From Hamadaea flava (lineage in GTDB: Bacteria; Actinomycetota; Actinomycetes; Mycobacteriales; Micromonosporaceae), in assembly GCF_024172085.1 (NCBI RefSeq), contig NZ_JAMZDZ010000001.1, forward strand, positions 3,534,001-3,598,000: 64,000 nucleotides of DNA, read 5' to 3'. Below are positions 10,619-20,302 of this stretch, piece after piece (the stretch's first letter is position 1; each line of letters starts with the position of its first letter). The notes below the pieces were generated by a model that had not been told where the DNA came from, searched no databases, and saw only the letters and a program-made list of their open reading frames with translations. The position numbers and the translations under genes are program-made.

Positions 10619-11935
10619 TCACCGTCCGCTCATCCGTGGTGTCTCCGGTCCAGCCTGCCCGGTTCGCAGCGTCAGCGCCAGCAGCGGCACCACCGCCAGC
10701 GCGGCCAGCAGTGTGAGCATCGGGTAGGAGCCGAACTGCACGATCACTCCGGAGAGCAGGCCGGCGGCCGCGCCCGCCACCCCGGTGGCCAGGTCGGACA
10801 GGCCCTGAGCGGCCGCCTTCACCGGCAACGGGACGCTCGCGGCGAACAGCGTCGAACCGGCCACCATGGTGCACGACCACCCCTGACCCAGCAGAATCAG
10901 GCCGAGCGCCAGGCGTACCACATCATGGCCGGAGGTGCCCGCGACCGCGCACGCCGCGGTCAGCAGGACCACCCCGGCGAGGATGACCCGCCGCGGCCCG
11001 AGCCGGTCGGTGGCCCAGCCGACCAGCGGCGACAGGCCGTACATGCCCGCGATGTGCAGGCCGATCACGAACCCGACGATGGTCAGCGAGGCGCTGCCGT
11101 GATGTGTATCTCCGATGTGGATGGGCGTCATGGACATCACGCCCACCATCACCAGGTGGCCCAGGGCCGTCGCGACCAGGCCGAGCCGCGCGCCGGTGAT
11201 CGACCAGACCACCGTCGCGGCCTGGCGGAAGGTGGTCGTCGCCGCTGCGGCGGCCGGCGGGGCGACCGTCGCCACCCCGCCTGAGCCGACCGGCGCGACG
11301 GGCGGAGACGGCTCCGGCGCGAGCCGTTTGGCCAGCTTGAGCGGGTCGGGCCGGAGCACGGCCATGATCCAGGCAGCGCAGGCCAGGAACGTCGCGGCCG
11401 AGGCGAGATACGGCGCGGCCAGCACCGGGATGCCCGTGCCCGCCACGAGCCGGCCGACCGGGGCGGCGAGGTTCGGCCCGGCCACCGCGCCGATGGTGGA
11501 CGCCCAGATCACCCAGGAGAGCTGCCGCCCACGCTGCGCCGGCTCGGCGAGGTCGGCCGCCGCGTAGCGAGACTGGTACTTACCGGTGTTGCCCGCCCCG
11601 AACAGGAACATCCCGACGATGAGCAGCGCGACGTGCCGCCAGGCCGCGGCGGCCACCACCGTGACCGCGCCGGCCGCGCCGACCAGATAGGACAGCGCCA
11701 GGCCGGGCCGGCGGCCGTACCGGTTCATGATGCGGCTGGCGGGCAGCGCACTCAGCGCTCCGCCGACCACCGCGACGCTCTGCGCCGCGCCGGACAGCGC
11801 GGTGCCGACCATCTCCTTCGTGAGCAGCGCGCCGACCGAGATGCCGATCGCCACACCGAGGCCGCTGACGATCTCGTTCGCGACCAGGACGCGCACCGTG
11901 CGGCGCTGGACGCGCGCGACATCGACCGATGACAC
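10619..11935 (-). CDS. MFS transporter
   Basis: This is a 438-residue membrane protein with about 12 predicted helices and the loop motif NRYGRRPG between helices 2 and 3, typical of the major facilitator superfamily. A proline/alanine-rich cytoplasmic loop near residues 205-235 divides the two halves. GTG at 11935 follows GGAG. Drug or metabolite export is the likely role, but the substrate cannot be told. It is the first gene of a pair with the DUF3046 gene. Confidence 0.85.
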   Translation of the reverse strand: MSSVDVARVQRRTVRVLVANEIVSGLGVAIGISVGALLTKEMVGTALSGAAQSVAVVGGALSALPASRIMNRYGRRPGLALSYLVGAAGAVTVVAAAAWRHVALLIVGMFLFGAGNTGKYQSRYAAADLAEPAQRGRQLSWVIWASTIGAVAGPNLAAPVGRLVAGTGIPVLAAPYLASAATFLACAAWIMAVLRPDPLKLAKRLAPEPSPPVAPVGSGGVATVAPPAAAAATTTFRQAATVVWSITGARLGLVATALGHLVMVGVMSMTPIHIGDTHHGSASLTIVGFVIGLHIAGMYGLSPLVGWATDRLGPRRVILAGVVLLTAACAVAGTSGHDVVRLALGLILLGQGWSCTMVAGSTLFAASVPLPVKAAAQGLSDLATGVAGAAAGLLSGVIVQFGSYPMLTLLAALAVVPLLALTLRTGQAGPETPRMSGR

Positions 11936-12028
11936 TTCGGATGCTCCGAGGGGTAAGGAGTGAGGGTGGATCTGTCACCCTACCCTTAACGATCATCCAG
12001 TCGTGATGCCAACTCGTTCCGGCGCAGG

Positions 12029-13333
12029 TCAGACGGTCCAGCGGCGACCGCTCGCGGCCGCCGCGAAGGCGTCCGCGAAGGGCTCGATGTCCGCTTGGGT
12101 CACGTTCGCGATGGTTACTCGTACGCCGGGCGGACTGGCCACTCGGTGCAAGCTGCCCGGGGCGACCGCGTAACCGGAATCGCGAAGCGCGGTGAGGACC
12201 CGGGTCTCGTCATCGACGGGAATCCAGACGTTGATGCCGGTCCGGCCGTGCGCGGTGAAGCCTCTGGCCCGCAACGCGGCGACGAGCGCGTCCCGGCGGG
12301 CGTCGTACTCCCGGGCGGCGGCCGAGGTGTCGGCGGTCTCCCACAGCCGGACGAGCGTCCGCTGCAGGACGGTGGAGACCCAGCCGGCGCTCAGCCGACG
12401 GCGTCCCTCGACGCGAGCGACCGTCGCGGGGTCGCCCGCGAGAACGGCGATCCGCAGATCCGGTCCGTACGGCTTGGAGGCGCTGCGCAGGAAGACCCAG
12501 CGCGGCGTCACCCCGGCCAGCGACGCGAGCGGGACGGCCGCCAGCTCGGCCGCGTGATCGTCCTCGATCAGCAGGACATCCCGGTCTTTCAGTTCCACGG
12601 CCAGTTGGCGGGCGCGTTGTGCCGTCACCGCCGCACCGGTCGGGTTCTGCGCCCTGGTCGTGACGATGACCGCCTTGACGCCCTTCTGGAGGGCCGCTCG
12701 GAGTCCTTGGGGAGTCGGGCCGTCGTCGTCGACCGGAATCGGCACGACCGACAACCCGTGCGCCGCCACGAGATCCAGTGAGGCGGCCCAGCCCGGGTCC
12801 TCCACGCCGACCGGGTCGCCGGGCCGCAGCATGGTGCTGAACAGCAGGTCGAGGCCGTCCAACGCGCCGCCGACGACGGTGAGCGCGGCGTCGGCGGGCA
12901 GGTCCGGCAGCCGCTCGCGGGCCCGCTCGGCCAGCTCGGGCAGCACGCCGGCGTCCCGGTAGTTCGCGGTCACCCCCTGCGCGGCGACGTGGGCCAGGAC
13001 GGGCCCGAGATCGGGCAGCAGACTCGGTTCGCCGAGCGCCAGATCCAGTACGCCGTCCGGCACGACCGGCCCGCCGGTGCTGCGATCGGCCGAGATCGGC
13101 GGCTCGGGGCGTACGCGGGTGCCGTGGCGACCCTGCGTCTCGACGATGCCGCGCTGCCGGAGTTGCTGGTACGCCGCCGCCGCGGTGTTCGCCGCCACGC
13201 TCAGCTCGGCCGCGAGCGCCCGAACCGTCGGAAGCAGGTCGCCTGCTCGCAGCGCACCCGTACGCACGCCGTCCTCGACGCTGCGCACGATCTCGGCTGC
13301 GGTCTTCCCGGAGATCTGATACTGTACCGCCAC
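12029..13333 (-). CDS. MocR-family regulator (GntR HTH plus aminotransferase domain)
   Basis: Residues 1-75 form a GntR-type winged helix (ELSVAANTAAAAYQQLRQRG). Residues 95-434 form a type I aminotransferase fold with the PLP lysine in SASKPYG (Lys287) and QNPTG at about 229-233. MocR proteins use PLP as ligand or cofactor and often control vitamin B6 or amino-acid genes. GTG at 13333 gives the usual start just before the HTH. The gene is divergent from a flavin-barrel/acetyltransferase fusion, with a direct repeat over its own start. Control of that neighbour and of itself is inferred. Confidence 0.9.
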   Translation of the reverse strand: MAVQYQISGKTAAEIVRSVEDGVRTGALRAGDLLPTVRALAAELSVAANTAAAAYQQLRQRGIVETQGRHGTRVRPEPPISADRSTGGPVVPDGVLDLALGEPSLLPDLGPVLAHVAAQGVTANYRDAGVLPELAERARERLPDLPADAALTVVGGALDGLDLLFSTMLRPGDPVGVEDPGWAASLDLVAAHGLSVVPIPVDDDGPTPQGLRAALQKGVKAVIVTTRAQNPTGAAVTAQRARQLAVELKDRDVLLIEDDHAAELAAVPLASLAGVTPRWVFLRSASKPYGPDLRIAVLAGDPATVARVEGRRRLSAGWVSTVLQRTLVRLWETADTSAAAREYDARRDALVAALRARGFTAHGRTGINVWIPVDDETRVLTALRDSGYAVAPGSLHRVASPPGVRVTIANVTQADIEPFADAFAAAASGRRWTV

Positions 13334-13350
13334 AGTTTCGAGACTGTACC
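13321..13350. promoter_or_regulatory. Direct-repeat operator for the MocR regulator
   Basis: ACTGTACC occurs twice in the same direction, at 13321-13328 and 13343-13350, 22 bases apart (two helical turns). The first copy overlaps the start of the regulator and the second lies just before the fusion gene. Known MocR regulators such as PdxR and GabR bind spaced direct repeats. Binding here is inferred. Confidence 0.6.
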
Positions 13351-13367
13351 AGAACAAAGGGCGGACC

Positions 13368-14606
13368 ATGTACACCAAGACCCCTCGGACCACCAGTCTC
13401 CGCGAGAAGGACCGGATGAGCTACTCCCGCGAGGAGGCGCACACCATTCTCGACGAGGCCTGGTTCTGCACGCTCTCGTTCGTCCACGACGGCGAGCCGC
13501 GCGCCCTGCCCACCCTGTTCGTACGCGTGGACGACGTGGTCTACGTGCACTTCTCGACCGGCGGCCGGGTGGCCTTGGGCGGCCGCGCCGACGACCTCCG
13601 CGTCTGCCTGAGCGTCACCCACCTCGACGGCCTGGTGCTCGCCCGGTCGCAGTTCCACCACAGCGCCAACTACCGGTCGCTGGTCGCGCACGGCGTCGCC
13701 GTCACGGTCACCGACCCGGCCGAACGCGACCTGGCGTTCACCGCGCTCACGGAGAAGGTCGGCGCCGGCCGGGCCGCCGCGACCCGCCCGCCGAACGCGA
13801 AGGAGGCCGCGCAGACCGCCGTCCTGCGACTGGCACTGGACGAGGTGAGCGTGCGGGCGCGTACCGGTGGGGTCAACGAGGAAGAGGACGACCTCGAGCT
13901 GCCGCACTGGGCCGGGGTGCTGCCGATGCGTACGGTGGTCGGCCCGGCGCGCCGGGATCAGGGTGTCACCGCTCCCCTGCCCGACTATCTGCGTACGGTC
14001 CCGAGCGCGTGGCACGAGGCGCCGACGCTCAAGGGCGAGCACGTGATCCTCGAACGCCTGGACCTGTCCCACGCGCCCGGCCTGTTCGCCGCCGTCGGCG
14101 GGGACGACGAGGTGTGGCGCTACCTGCTCAACGACACCCCGCACACGGTCGAGGAGATGGCCCAGCTCGTCGCCGACGCCGAAGACCAGCACGTACGCGG
14201 TGCTCGGGTGCCCTGGGTGCAGCGGGACGCGGCCACCGGCGAGATCGTCGGCACCACCTCGTTCTACGGAGTCGACCCGCACAACCGCTCCGTCATCATC
14301 GGCATCACCACATTGGGGCGACGGTGGTGGCGTACCGGGATCAACACGGAGTCGAAGCTGCTCCTGCTCCAGCACGCGTTCGACACCCTGGGCTGCGTAC
14401 GCGTCCAGTGGGAGGCCAACTCGCTCAACACCCGGTCGCACACCGCGATCGAGCGCCTGGGCGCGACCCGGGAAGGCGTCCTGCGGCGGCACAAGAAGCT
14501 GTCCGACGGCACGTGGCGGGACACCTTCGTCTTCGGCCTGACGGCCGAGGAGTGGCCGGCGGCACAGTCTTCTTTGCGGGCGCGGCTCCGCCCTAGGCTT
14601 ACCTGA
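13368..14606 (+). CDS. FMN-binding split-barrel / GNAT acetyltransferase fusion
   Basis: The protein has 412 residues. Residues 1-215 resemble the pyridoxamine 5'-phosphate oxidase-related flavin barrel (MSYSREEAHTILDEAWFCTLS, then LPTLFVRVDDVVYVH). Residues 225-400 are a RimJ/RimL-type GNAT domain (HVILERLDL...TSFYGVDPHNRSVIIG...ALERLG-like). The two domains are normally separate proteins. ATG at 13368 has AAAGGGCGG upstream. The stop overlaps the LysE gene (TGATG), so the two are coupled. Position opposite a MocR regulator hints at a PLP or amino-compound pathway. The acceptor for acetylation is unknown. Confidence 0.82.
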   Translation: MYTKTPRTTSLREKDRMSYSREEAHTILDEAWFCTLSFVHDGEPRALPTLFVRVDDVVYVHFSTGGRVALGGRADDLRVCLSVTHLDGLVLARSQFHHSANYRSLVAHGVAVTVTDPAERDLAFTALTEKVGAGRAAATRPPNAKEAAQTAVLRLALDEVSVRARTGGVNEEEDDLELPHWAGVLPMRTVVGPARRDQGVTAPLPDYLRTVPSAWHEAPTLKGEHVILERLDLSHAPGLFAAVGGDDEVWRYLLNDTPHTVEEMAQLVADAEDQHVRGARVPWVQRDAATGEIVGTTSFYGVDPHNRSVIIGITTLGRRWWRTGINTESKLLLLQHAFDTLGCVRVQWEANSLNTRSHTAIERLGATREGVLRRHKKLSDGTWRDTFVFGLTAEEWPAAQSSLRARLRPRLT

Positions 14607-15229
14607 TGCTCGGCGTGACAGATCTGGGGACGTATGTCCTCGGCACGGTGGCGATCATCCTGCTGCCCGGCCCCAACTCGATGTACGTCCTGTCGACGGC
14701 GGCCTCGAACGGCGTACGCCGGGGGTATCAGGCCGCCTGCGGCGTGTTCCTCGGCGACACCATCCTCATGATCGCCTCGGCCGCCGGGGTCGCCTCGCTG
14801 CTGCGCGCCTTCCCGCCCGTGTTCCTGGCCCTCAAGTACGCCGGCGCGGCGTACTTGGCGTATCTCGGTCTGAAGATGTTGTTCGCTCGGCCGGCTGCCG
14901 CCCCCGCCGAGGAAGCTGAGCCTGCGGTAGATCGGCCGTTCCGGCGGGCGTTCACGATCAGCCTGATGAACCCGAAGGCGATCCTCTTCTTCATCTCCTT
15001 CTTCATCCAGTTCGTCGACCCCGCGTACGCCCACCCGGCGGTGACCTTCACCGTGCTGGGCGCGATCGTGCAGCTGTTCAGCTTCCTCTACCTGACCGCG
15101 CTCATCTTCACCGGCGACCGGCTCGCCGCGGTGTTCCGCCGTCGGCGACGGTTGGCTCGCGCGGGTGCGAGCGCTATCGGGGTGCTGTTCCTGGGCTTCA
15201 GCCTGCGCCTCGCCACCGCTTCCCTCTAA
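14606..15229 (+). CDS. LysE/RhtB-family exporter
   Basis: This 207-residue membrane protein has about six helices and the family signature LLPGPNSMYVLSTAASNG at residues 19-36. Members export amino acids or their derivatives. Its ATG overlaps the stop of the fusion gene, so it probably exports a compound related to that enzyme's product. The substrate is not known. Palindrome B1 begins nine bases after the stop. Confidence 0.85.
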   Translation: MLGVTDLGTYVLGTVAIILLPGPNSMYVLSTAASNGVRRGYQAACGVFLGDTILMIASAAGVASLLRAFPPVFLALKYAGAAYLAYLGLKMLFARPAAAPAEEAEPAVDRPFRRAFTISLMNPKAILFFISFFIQFVDPAYAHPAVTFTVLGAIVQLFSFLYLTALIFTGDRLAAVFRRRRRLARAGASAIGVLFLGFSLRLATASL

Positions 15230-15237
15230 CCCCTCCC

Positions 15238-15301
15238 CGTTGATCATGGAGTTGACTGTGGTCTCGACGGCGTGTCGACACCGGAAACTCCATGATCAAC
15301 G
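15238..15301. repeat. Palindrome B1 (dispersed element)
   Basis: Perfect 16-bp arms CGTTGATCATGGAGTT and its complement enclose an inner stem (GGTCTCGAC / GTCGACACC, one mismatch) with loop GGCGT. It lies between the convergent LysE and hypothetical genes. The inner word GGCGTGTCG is shared with B2 and B3. It could act as a two-way terminator. Confidence 0.93.
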
Positions 15302-15320
15302 CAGTGGGCGGATGCCACGG

Positions 15321-15656
15321 TCAGGTGAGGGCGAGGTCGCCTCGGCCGAGGGCGGTGACGATCTCGTTCAGCACCGGCACGTCCGCGCTGACCGGTCGCC
15401 GGGCGAAGCGCTGGTGACTGCGATGCCGCCTGACGACGACGAAGTGCACCGCTGCGCGTACCAGTGCTCGATCCGCGGCGCTGGAGCGAGTCGTCTCCGC
15501 GACCAGTCGGCGGAGGGTGACCGCGATGCGTTCGGCGAGCGGGAGGTCGTGCGGGGCGCGGACCTGGACCCAGGCCAGGTGACCGTCGAGCTGGCGGAGC
15601 AGCACGTCTGATTCGTGGGCGGCGGTGCGGCGCGGGCGGATTCGACGGTCGTCCAT
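15321..15656 (-). CDS. Hypothetical protein, 111 residues
   Basis: I do not recognise this protein. It is basic, has no signal peptide or membrane helix, and its middle (LAWVQVRAPHDLPLAERIAVTLRRLVAE) looks like a folded helix-rich segment. ATG at 15656 has a G-rich stretch upstream. The codons have the usual G/C third bases. It ends opposite palindrome B1 and is divergent from lhr. Confidence 0.55.
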   Translation of the reverse strand: MDDRRIRPRRTAAHESDVLLRQLDGHLAWVQVRAPHDLPLAERIAVTLRRLVAETTRSSAADRALVRAAVHFVVVRRHRSHQRFARRPVSADVPVLNEIVTALGRGDLALT

Positions 15657-15788
15657 TGCTGGGACCCCCAGGCTGATTCGATGGACTACTCAACGTCTCT
15701 ACGACGGTAACCGAGAGTCACGAAACGGGCAAGACTTGCATGGTGGACGATTTGCGCACGCCGCCGTTTGTCAGGGGTTCGGGGCAGG

Positions 15789-18700
15789 ATGGATGACGTG
15801 ACCGACGTGCTGGAGCTGTTCGGCCCGGCGACCCGGGAATGGTTCTCGACCGCCTTCGCCGCCCCCACCGCCGCCCAGGCGGGCGCGTGGCAGGCCGTGG
15901 CGGCGGGGCGGCATGCCCTGGTCGTGGCACCGACCGGGTCCGGCAAGACGCTCGCGGCGTTCCTGTGGGCGCTGGACCGGCTGGCCCACGAGCCCGTGCC
16001 GGCCGAACCCGAGAAGCGCTGCCGGGTCCTCTATGTGAGCCCGCTCAAGGCGCTCGCGGTCGACGTCGAGCGCAACCTGCGGACGCCGCTGACCGGCATC
16101 CGGCACGCCGCCGACCGGCTCGGCCTCACCGAGCCCGCGGTGACCGTGGCGATGCGGACCGGCGACACCCCCGCCGACGAGCGGCGAGTGTTCGCCAAGC
16201 GCCCGGCCGACATCCTGATCACCACGCCGGAGTCGCTGTTCCTGCTGCTCACCTCGCAGGCACGGGAGGCGCTGCGGGGCATCGAGACGGTGATCCTCGA
16301 CGAGGTCCACGCGGTCGCGGGGACCAAGCGCGGCGCACACCTGGCGCTGTCGCTGGAGCGGCTGGACGCGCTGCTGGCCAAGCCCGCGCAACGGATCGGG
16401 CTGTCGGCCACCGTGCAGCCGACCGAGGTGGCCGCCCGGTTCCTCGGCGGGGCCGCGCCGGTAGAGGTCGTCCAACCGCCGACGGCCAAGACGATCGAGG
16501 TCTCGGTCGAGGTGCCGGTCGAGGACATGACCGCGCTCGACGAGGGCCGGGCCGACGACGAGGGGCCCCGGCGCGCCTCCATCTGGCCCGCCGTCGAGGA
16601 ACGGGTCTACGAGCTGATCAAGGGGCACCGGTCGACGATCGTCTTCACCAACTCCCGGCGAGGCTCGGAGCGGCTGTGCGCCCGGCTGAACGAGCTGGCG
16701 GTGGAGGACCTCGATCGCGCGATCCCGATGCCGGCGCAGATCATGGCGCAGGCGGGCGCGGGTTACGGAGCGCCGGGCGTGATCGCCCGCGCCCACCACG
16801 GTTCGGTGTCCAAAGAGGAACGAAAGCACATCGAGGAGCAGCTGAAATCGGGGCAGCTGCCCGCCGTCGTCGCCACCTCCAGCCTCGAACTCGGCATCGA
16901 TATGGGCTCGGTCGACCTCGTGGTGCAGGTCGGCGCGCCGCCCAGCGTCTCGGCCGGCCTCCAGCGGGTCGGCCGCGCCGGGCACCAGGTGGGCGCGATC
17001 TCCCGTGGCGTGGTCTTCCCGATGCACCGTGGCGACCTGCTCACCTCGGCCGTGGTCTCGCGGCGGATGGTCGGCGGCACCCTGGAATCGCTCGACTACC
17101 TGCACAGCCCGCTCGACGTGCTGGCCCAGCACATCGTGGCGATGACGGCGCTCGACGAGTGGACCGTCGCCGACGCCGCGACCCTCGTCCGGCGGGCCGC
17201 ACCCTTCGCGGAGCTGCCCGACTCGGCCCTGCACTCGGTGCTCGACATGCTTTCCGGCCGCTACCCGTCGACCGCGTTCGCCGAGCTGCGGCCGCGCATC
17301 GTGTGGGATCGGGCCACCGACCGGATCACCGGCCGGCCCGGCAACCAGCGCCTCGCGGTCACCAGCGGCGGCACCATCCCCGATCGAGGGCTGTTCGGCG
17401 TCTTCCTCGCCGGCGCCGCGAAACCCGCCCGCGTCGGGGAACTCGACGAGGAGATGGTCTACGAGTCCCGGGTCGGCGACGTCTTCGCCCTCGGCACCAG
17501 TTCATGGCGGATCGAGGAGATCACGCCGGATCGCGTACTGGTGTCGCCGGCGCCCGGCCAACCGGCGCGGCTGCCGTTCTGGAAGGGCGATCAGGCCGGG
17601 CGACCGGTCGAGCTCGGCAAGGCCATCGGCTCCTACCTGCGTACGCCGTCTGATGTGGAGGGATTGGATCCGGCGGCCCGGGAGAACCTGTCGGCGTACC
17701 TGGCGGAGCAGCGTGAGGCCACCCGGCACCTGCCCGACGACCGGACCGTCCTCGTCGAGCGGTTCCGGGACGAACTCGGCGACTGGCGGATCGTGCTGCA
17801 CTGCGTACTGGGAGCGCCGGTCAACGCGCCGTGGGCGTTGGCCATCGGGCAGCGGCTGTCCGAACGCCTCGGCGTCGACGCCCAGGTCCACGCGGCCGAC
17901 GACGGCATCGTCATCCGGCTGCCTGAGGGCGCGGAGGAACCGCCGAGCGCGGCCGACCTAGTCTTCGACCCCGACGAGATCTCGATGATCGTGGCCGACG
18001 GCGTCGGCGGCTCGGCCCTGTTCGCGTCGCGGTTCCGCGAGTGCGCCGCGCGGTCGCTCCTGCTTCCCCGGCGCGACCCGGGCAAGCGGCAACCGTTGTG
18101 GCAGCAGCGTCAGCGGGCCGCCCAGTTGCTCGACGTCGCCCGGGACTTCCCCGACTTCCCGGTCACGCTGGAGGCGGCGCGCGAATGCCTGCGCGACGTC
18201 TTCGACCTGCCCGCCCTGACCGACTTGATGCGCTCGGTCGCGGCTCGACGCGTACGCCTCATCGACGTGAGCACGGCCAAGCCGTCACCGTTCGCCCGCT
18301 CGCTGCTGTTCGGCTACGTCGGCGCCTTCCTCTACGGCGAGGACGTCCCGCTGGCCGAACGCCGGGCGGCGGCGCTGTCGCTGGACCCGACCCTGCTGGC
18401 CGAGCTGCTCGGCCGGGTCGAGCTGCGGGAACTGCTCGACCCCGCCGTCATCGAGGCGGTCGCCCAGCGTCTGCGGTGGGCCGAACGGCCGCTCCGCGAC
18501 GGCGAGGACGTCGTCGAAGCACTGCGTCAGCTGGGCGAACTGACTCTCGACGAGCTGACCGCGCTCGGGGCGTCGTTCGAGTGGCTGGCCCCGCTCGAAC
18601 GGACCAACCGGATCGTCCGCGTCCGCGTGGCCGCCCAGGACTGCTACATCCTGGCGGAGGACGCCGGGCGCTATCGCGACGCGCTCGGGGTGGCGCTCCC

Positions 18701-20216
18701 GCCGGGTCTTCCGGCTGCGTTCACGGCTCCAGTGCCCGATCCGCTCGCCGACCTGATCAGCCGATACGCGCGTACGCACGGGCCGTTCCGAGCCGATGAG
18801 TGCGCGGCGCGCTTCGGGCTCGGCGTGGCCGTGGTCGACCACACGCTCCGGCGGCTCGCCGCGACCGGCCGGGTCGTGTCGGGCGAGTTCACCGCCGCGT
18901 CGGACGGCGGGCACGTCGAATGGTGCGACGCCGAAGTCCTCCGGATGCTGCGGCGACGGTCGCTGGCCGCACTGCGGAAGGAGATCGAGCCGGTGCCGCC
19001 GCGGGTGCTGGGCCGATTCCTCTCCCGCTGGCAGGGCATCGGGCGAAGCCGGAAAGGGCTGGACGGGGTCGCCGACGTCGTCGCGCAGTTGCAAGGCGTA
19101 CCGGTGCCGGCGTCGGCGCTGGAGCGCCTGATCCTGCCGGCCCGGGTCGATGGCTATCGTCCGTCCGATCTGGACGAGTTGTGCGCCACCGGCGAGGTCG
19201 TCTGGTGTGGGGCGGGACCGATTCAAGGCGCCGACGGCTGGATCTCGTTGGCCTTCGCGGATTCCGCTCCTCTGCTGCTGCCACCGGCGCTCGACCAGGA
19301 GTGGCCGGCGCTCCACCAGTCCATTCTCGACGCTCTCGGCGGCGGCGCGTTGTTCTTCCGCCAGCTCCCCACGGCCGCCGACGAAAGCGAGGTCGTCGAG
19401 GCGCTGTGGGACCTCGTCTGGGGCGGGCTGGTCGGCAACGACACGCTGGCCCCAGTGCGAGCGTTGCTCTCGGGCGGCTCCGGCGCGCACAAGTCCCGGC
19501 CCGCCCCCGGACGTTCGCGCTATCAGCGCAGTGGGCGCGTCTCGCTGAGCACACTGCGGCAAGGCCCGCCGACCGTGGCTGGGCGCTGGCACCTGGTCGT
19601 CGACCGCGACCTCGACCCCACCCGGCGGGCAGCCGCGCTGGCCGACTCGCTGCTGGAGCGGCACGGCGTCGTCACCCGCGGAGCGGTAGCGGCCGAGGGT
19701 CAGCCCGGTGGCTTCGCGGCCGTCTACCCCGTCCTGTCCGGGCTGGAAGAACGCGGTGCGGCCCGCCGGGGCTACTTCGTCGAAGGGTTGGGTGCGGCGC
19801 AGTTCGCCCTGCCCGGCGCGGTTGACCGGCTCCGGTCGTACGCCGACCGCACCTTCCCAGCCGAAGTGCTCGCGGCGACCGACCCGGCCAACCCGTACGG
19901 CGCGGCGCTGGACTGGCCCCCGGCCGACGGCGGGCACCGACCCGGTCGTAAGGCGGGCGCACTCGTCGTCCTCGCCGACGGCGAACTCGCCCTCTACGTC
20001 GAGCGCGGCGGGCGTACGCTGCTCACCTTCTCGGCGGAGCGACCCGTGCTCACGGCGGCGACGAAGGCGCTGGCCGAAGCCGTCCGAGGTGGGGCACTCG
20101 GCAGCCTCAGCGTCGAACGGGCCGACGGCGAGGCGGTGCACGACAGCGTACTGGGCGAGGCGTTGGCCGCGGCCGGATTCACCGTGACGCCACGGGGACT
20201 GCGGCTTCGCGCCTGA
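15789..20216 (+). CDS. lhr: Lhr-type large DNA helicase
   Basis: This is a superfamily 2 ATPase that unwinds DNA and RNA:DNA hybrids. Walker A APTGSGKT is at residues 47-54 and the DEVH box lies in VILDEVHAVAGTKRG. Motif VI appears as QRVGRAGHQ. The 1,475-residue length matches the long actinobacterial Lhr form: a helicase core, a winged helix and a C-terminal half of about 600 residues present only in full-length Lhr. ATG at 15789 follows GGGGCAGG. In mycobacteria lhr is induced by DNA damage. It stands alone upstream of palindrome A2. Confidence 0.92.
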   Translation: MDDVTDVLELFGPATREWFSTAFAAPTAAQAGAWQAVAAGRHALVVAPTGSGKTLAAFLWALDRLAHEPVPAEPEKRCRVLYVSPLKALAVDVERNLRTPLTGIRHAADRLGLTEPAVTVAMRTGDTPADERRVFAKRPADILITTPESLFLLLTSQAREALRGIETVILDEVHAVAGTKRGAHLALSLERLDALLAKPAQRIGLSATVQPTEVAARFLGGAAPVEVVQPPTAKTIEVSVEVPVEDMTALDEGRADDEGPRRASIWPAVEERVYELIKGHRSTIVFTNSRRGSERLCARLNELAVEDLDRAIPMPAQIMAQAGAGYGAPGVIARAHHGSVSKEERKHIEEQLKSGQLPAVVATSSLELGIDMGSVDLVVQVGAPPSVSAGLQRVGRAGHQVGAISRGVVFPMHRGDLLTSAVVSRRMVGGTLESLDYLHSPLDVLAQHIVAMTALDEWTVADAATLVRRAAPFAELPDSALHSVLDMLSGRYPSTAFAELRPRIVWDRATDRITGRPGNQRLAVTSGGTIPDRGLFGVFLAGAAKPARVGELDEEMVYESRVGDVFALGTSSWRIEEITPDRVLVSPAPGQPARLPFWKGDQAGRPVELGKAIGSYLRTPSDVEGLDPAARENLSAYLAEQREATRHLPDDRTVLVERFRDELGDWRIVLHCVLGAPVNAPWALAIGQRLSERLGVDAQVHAADDGIVIRLPEGAEEPPSAADLVFDPDEISMIVADGVGGSALFASRFRECAARSLLLPRRDPGKRQPLWQQRQRAAQLLDVARDFPDFPVTLEAARECLRDVFDLPALTDLMRSVAARRVRLIDVSTAKPSPFARSLLFGYVGAFLYGEDVPLAERRAAALSLDPTLLAELLGRVELRELLDPAVIEAVAQRLRWAERPLRDGEDVVEALRQLGELTLDELTALGASFEWLAPLERTNRIVRVRVAAQDCYILAEDAGRYRDALGVALPPGLPAAFTAPVPDPLADLISRYARTHGPFRADECAARFGLGVAVVDHTLRRLAATGRVVSGEFTAASDGGHVEWCDAEVLRMLRRRSLAALRKEIEPVPPRVLGRFLSRWQGIGRSRKGLDGVADVVAQLQGVPVPASALERLILPARVDGYRPSDLDELCATGEVVWCGAGPIQGADGWISLAFADSAPLLLPPALDQEWPALHQSILDALGGGALFFRQLPTAADESEVVEALWDLVWGGLVGNDTLAPVRALLSGGSGAHKSRPAPGRSRYQRSGRVSLSTLRQGPPTVAGRWHLVVDRDLDPTRRAAALADSLLERHGVVTRGAVAAEGQPGGFAAVYPVLSGLEERGAARRGYFVEGLGAAQFALPGAVDRLRSYADRTFPAEVLAATDPANPYGAALDWPPADGGHRPGRKAGALVVLADGELALYVERGGRTLLTFSAERPVLTAATKALAEAVRGGALGSLSVERADGEAVHDSVLGEALAAAGFTVTPRGLRLRA

Positions 20217-20240
20217 CCCCGTCCCCGATGGGCCGGAGCT

Positions 20241-20293
20241 GGGCCTCCGTCGGCGGACTCGGCTTCCCGGTCGGCGAGGGCCTCCGTCGGCGG
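20241..20293. repeat. Direct repeat of 16 bp after lhr
   Basis: GGGCCTCCGTCGGCGG occurs at 20241-20256 and again at 20278-20293. It precedes palindrome A2 by ten bases, mirroring the GC-rich arrays that precede A1. Confidence 0.85.
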
Positions 20294-20302
20294 GTGAGGC
20301 GC

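Noticed and set aside
15686-15946. Short minus-strand frames upstream of and opposite lhr
   Set aside because: They are proline/arginine-rich, overlap the lhr promoter and start, and have no ribosome site or recognisable domain.
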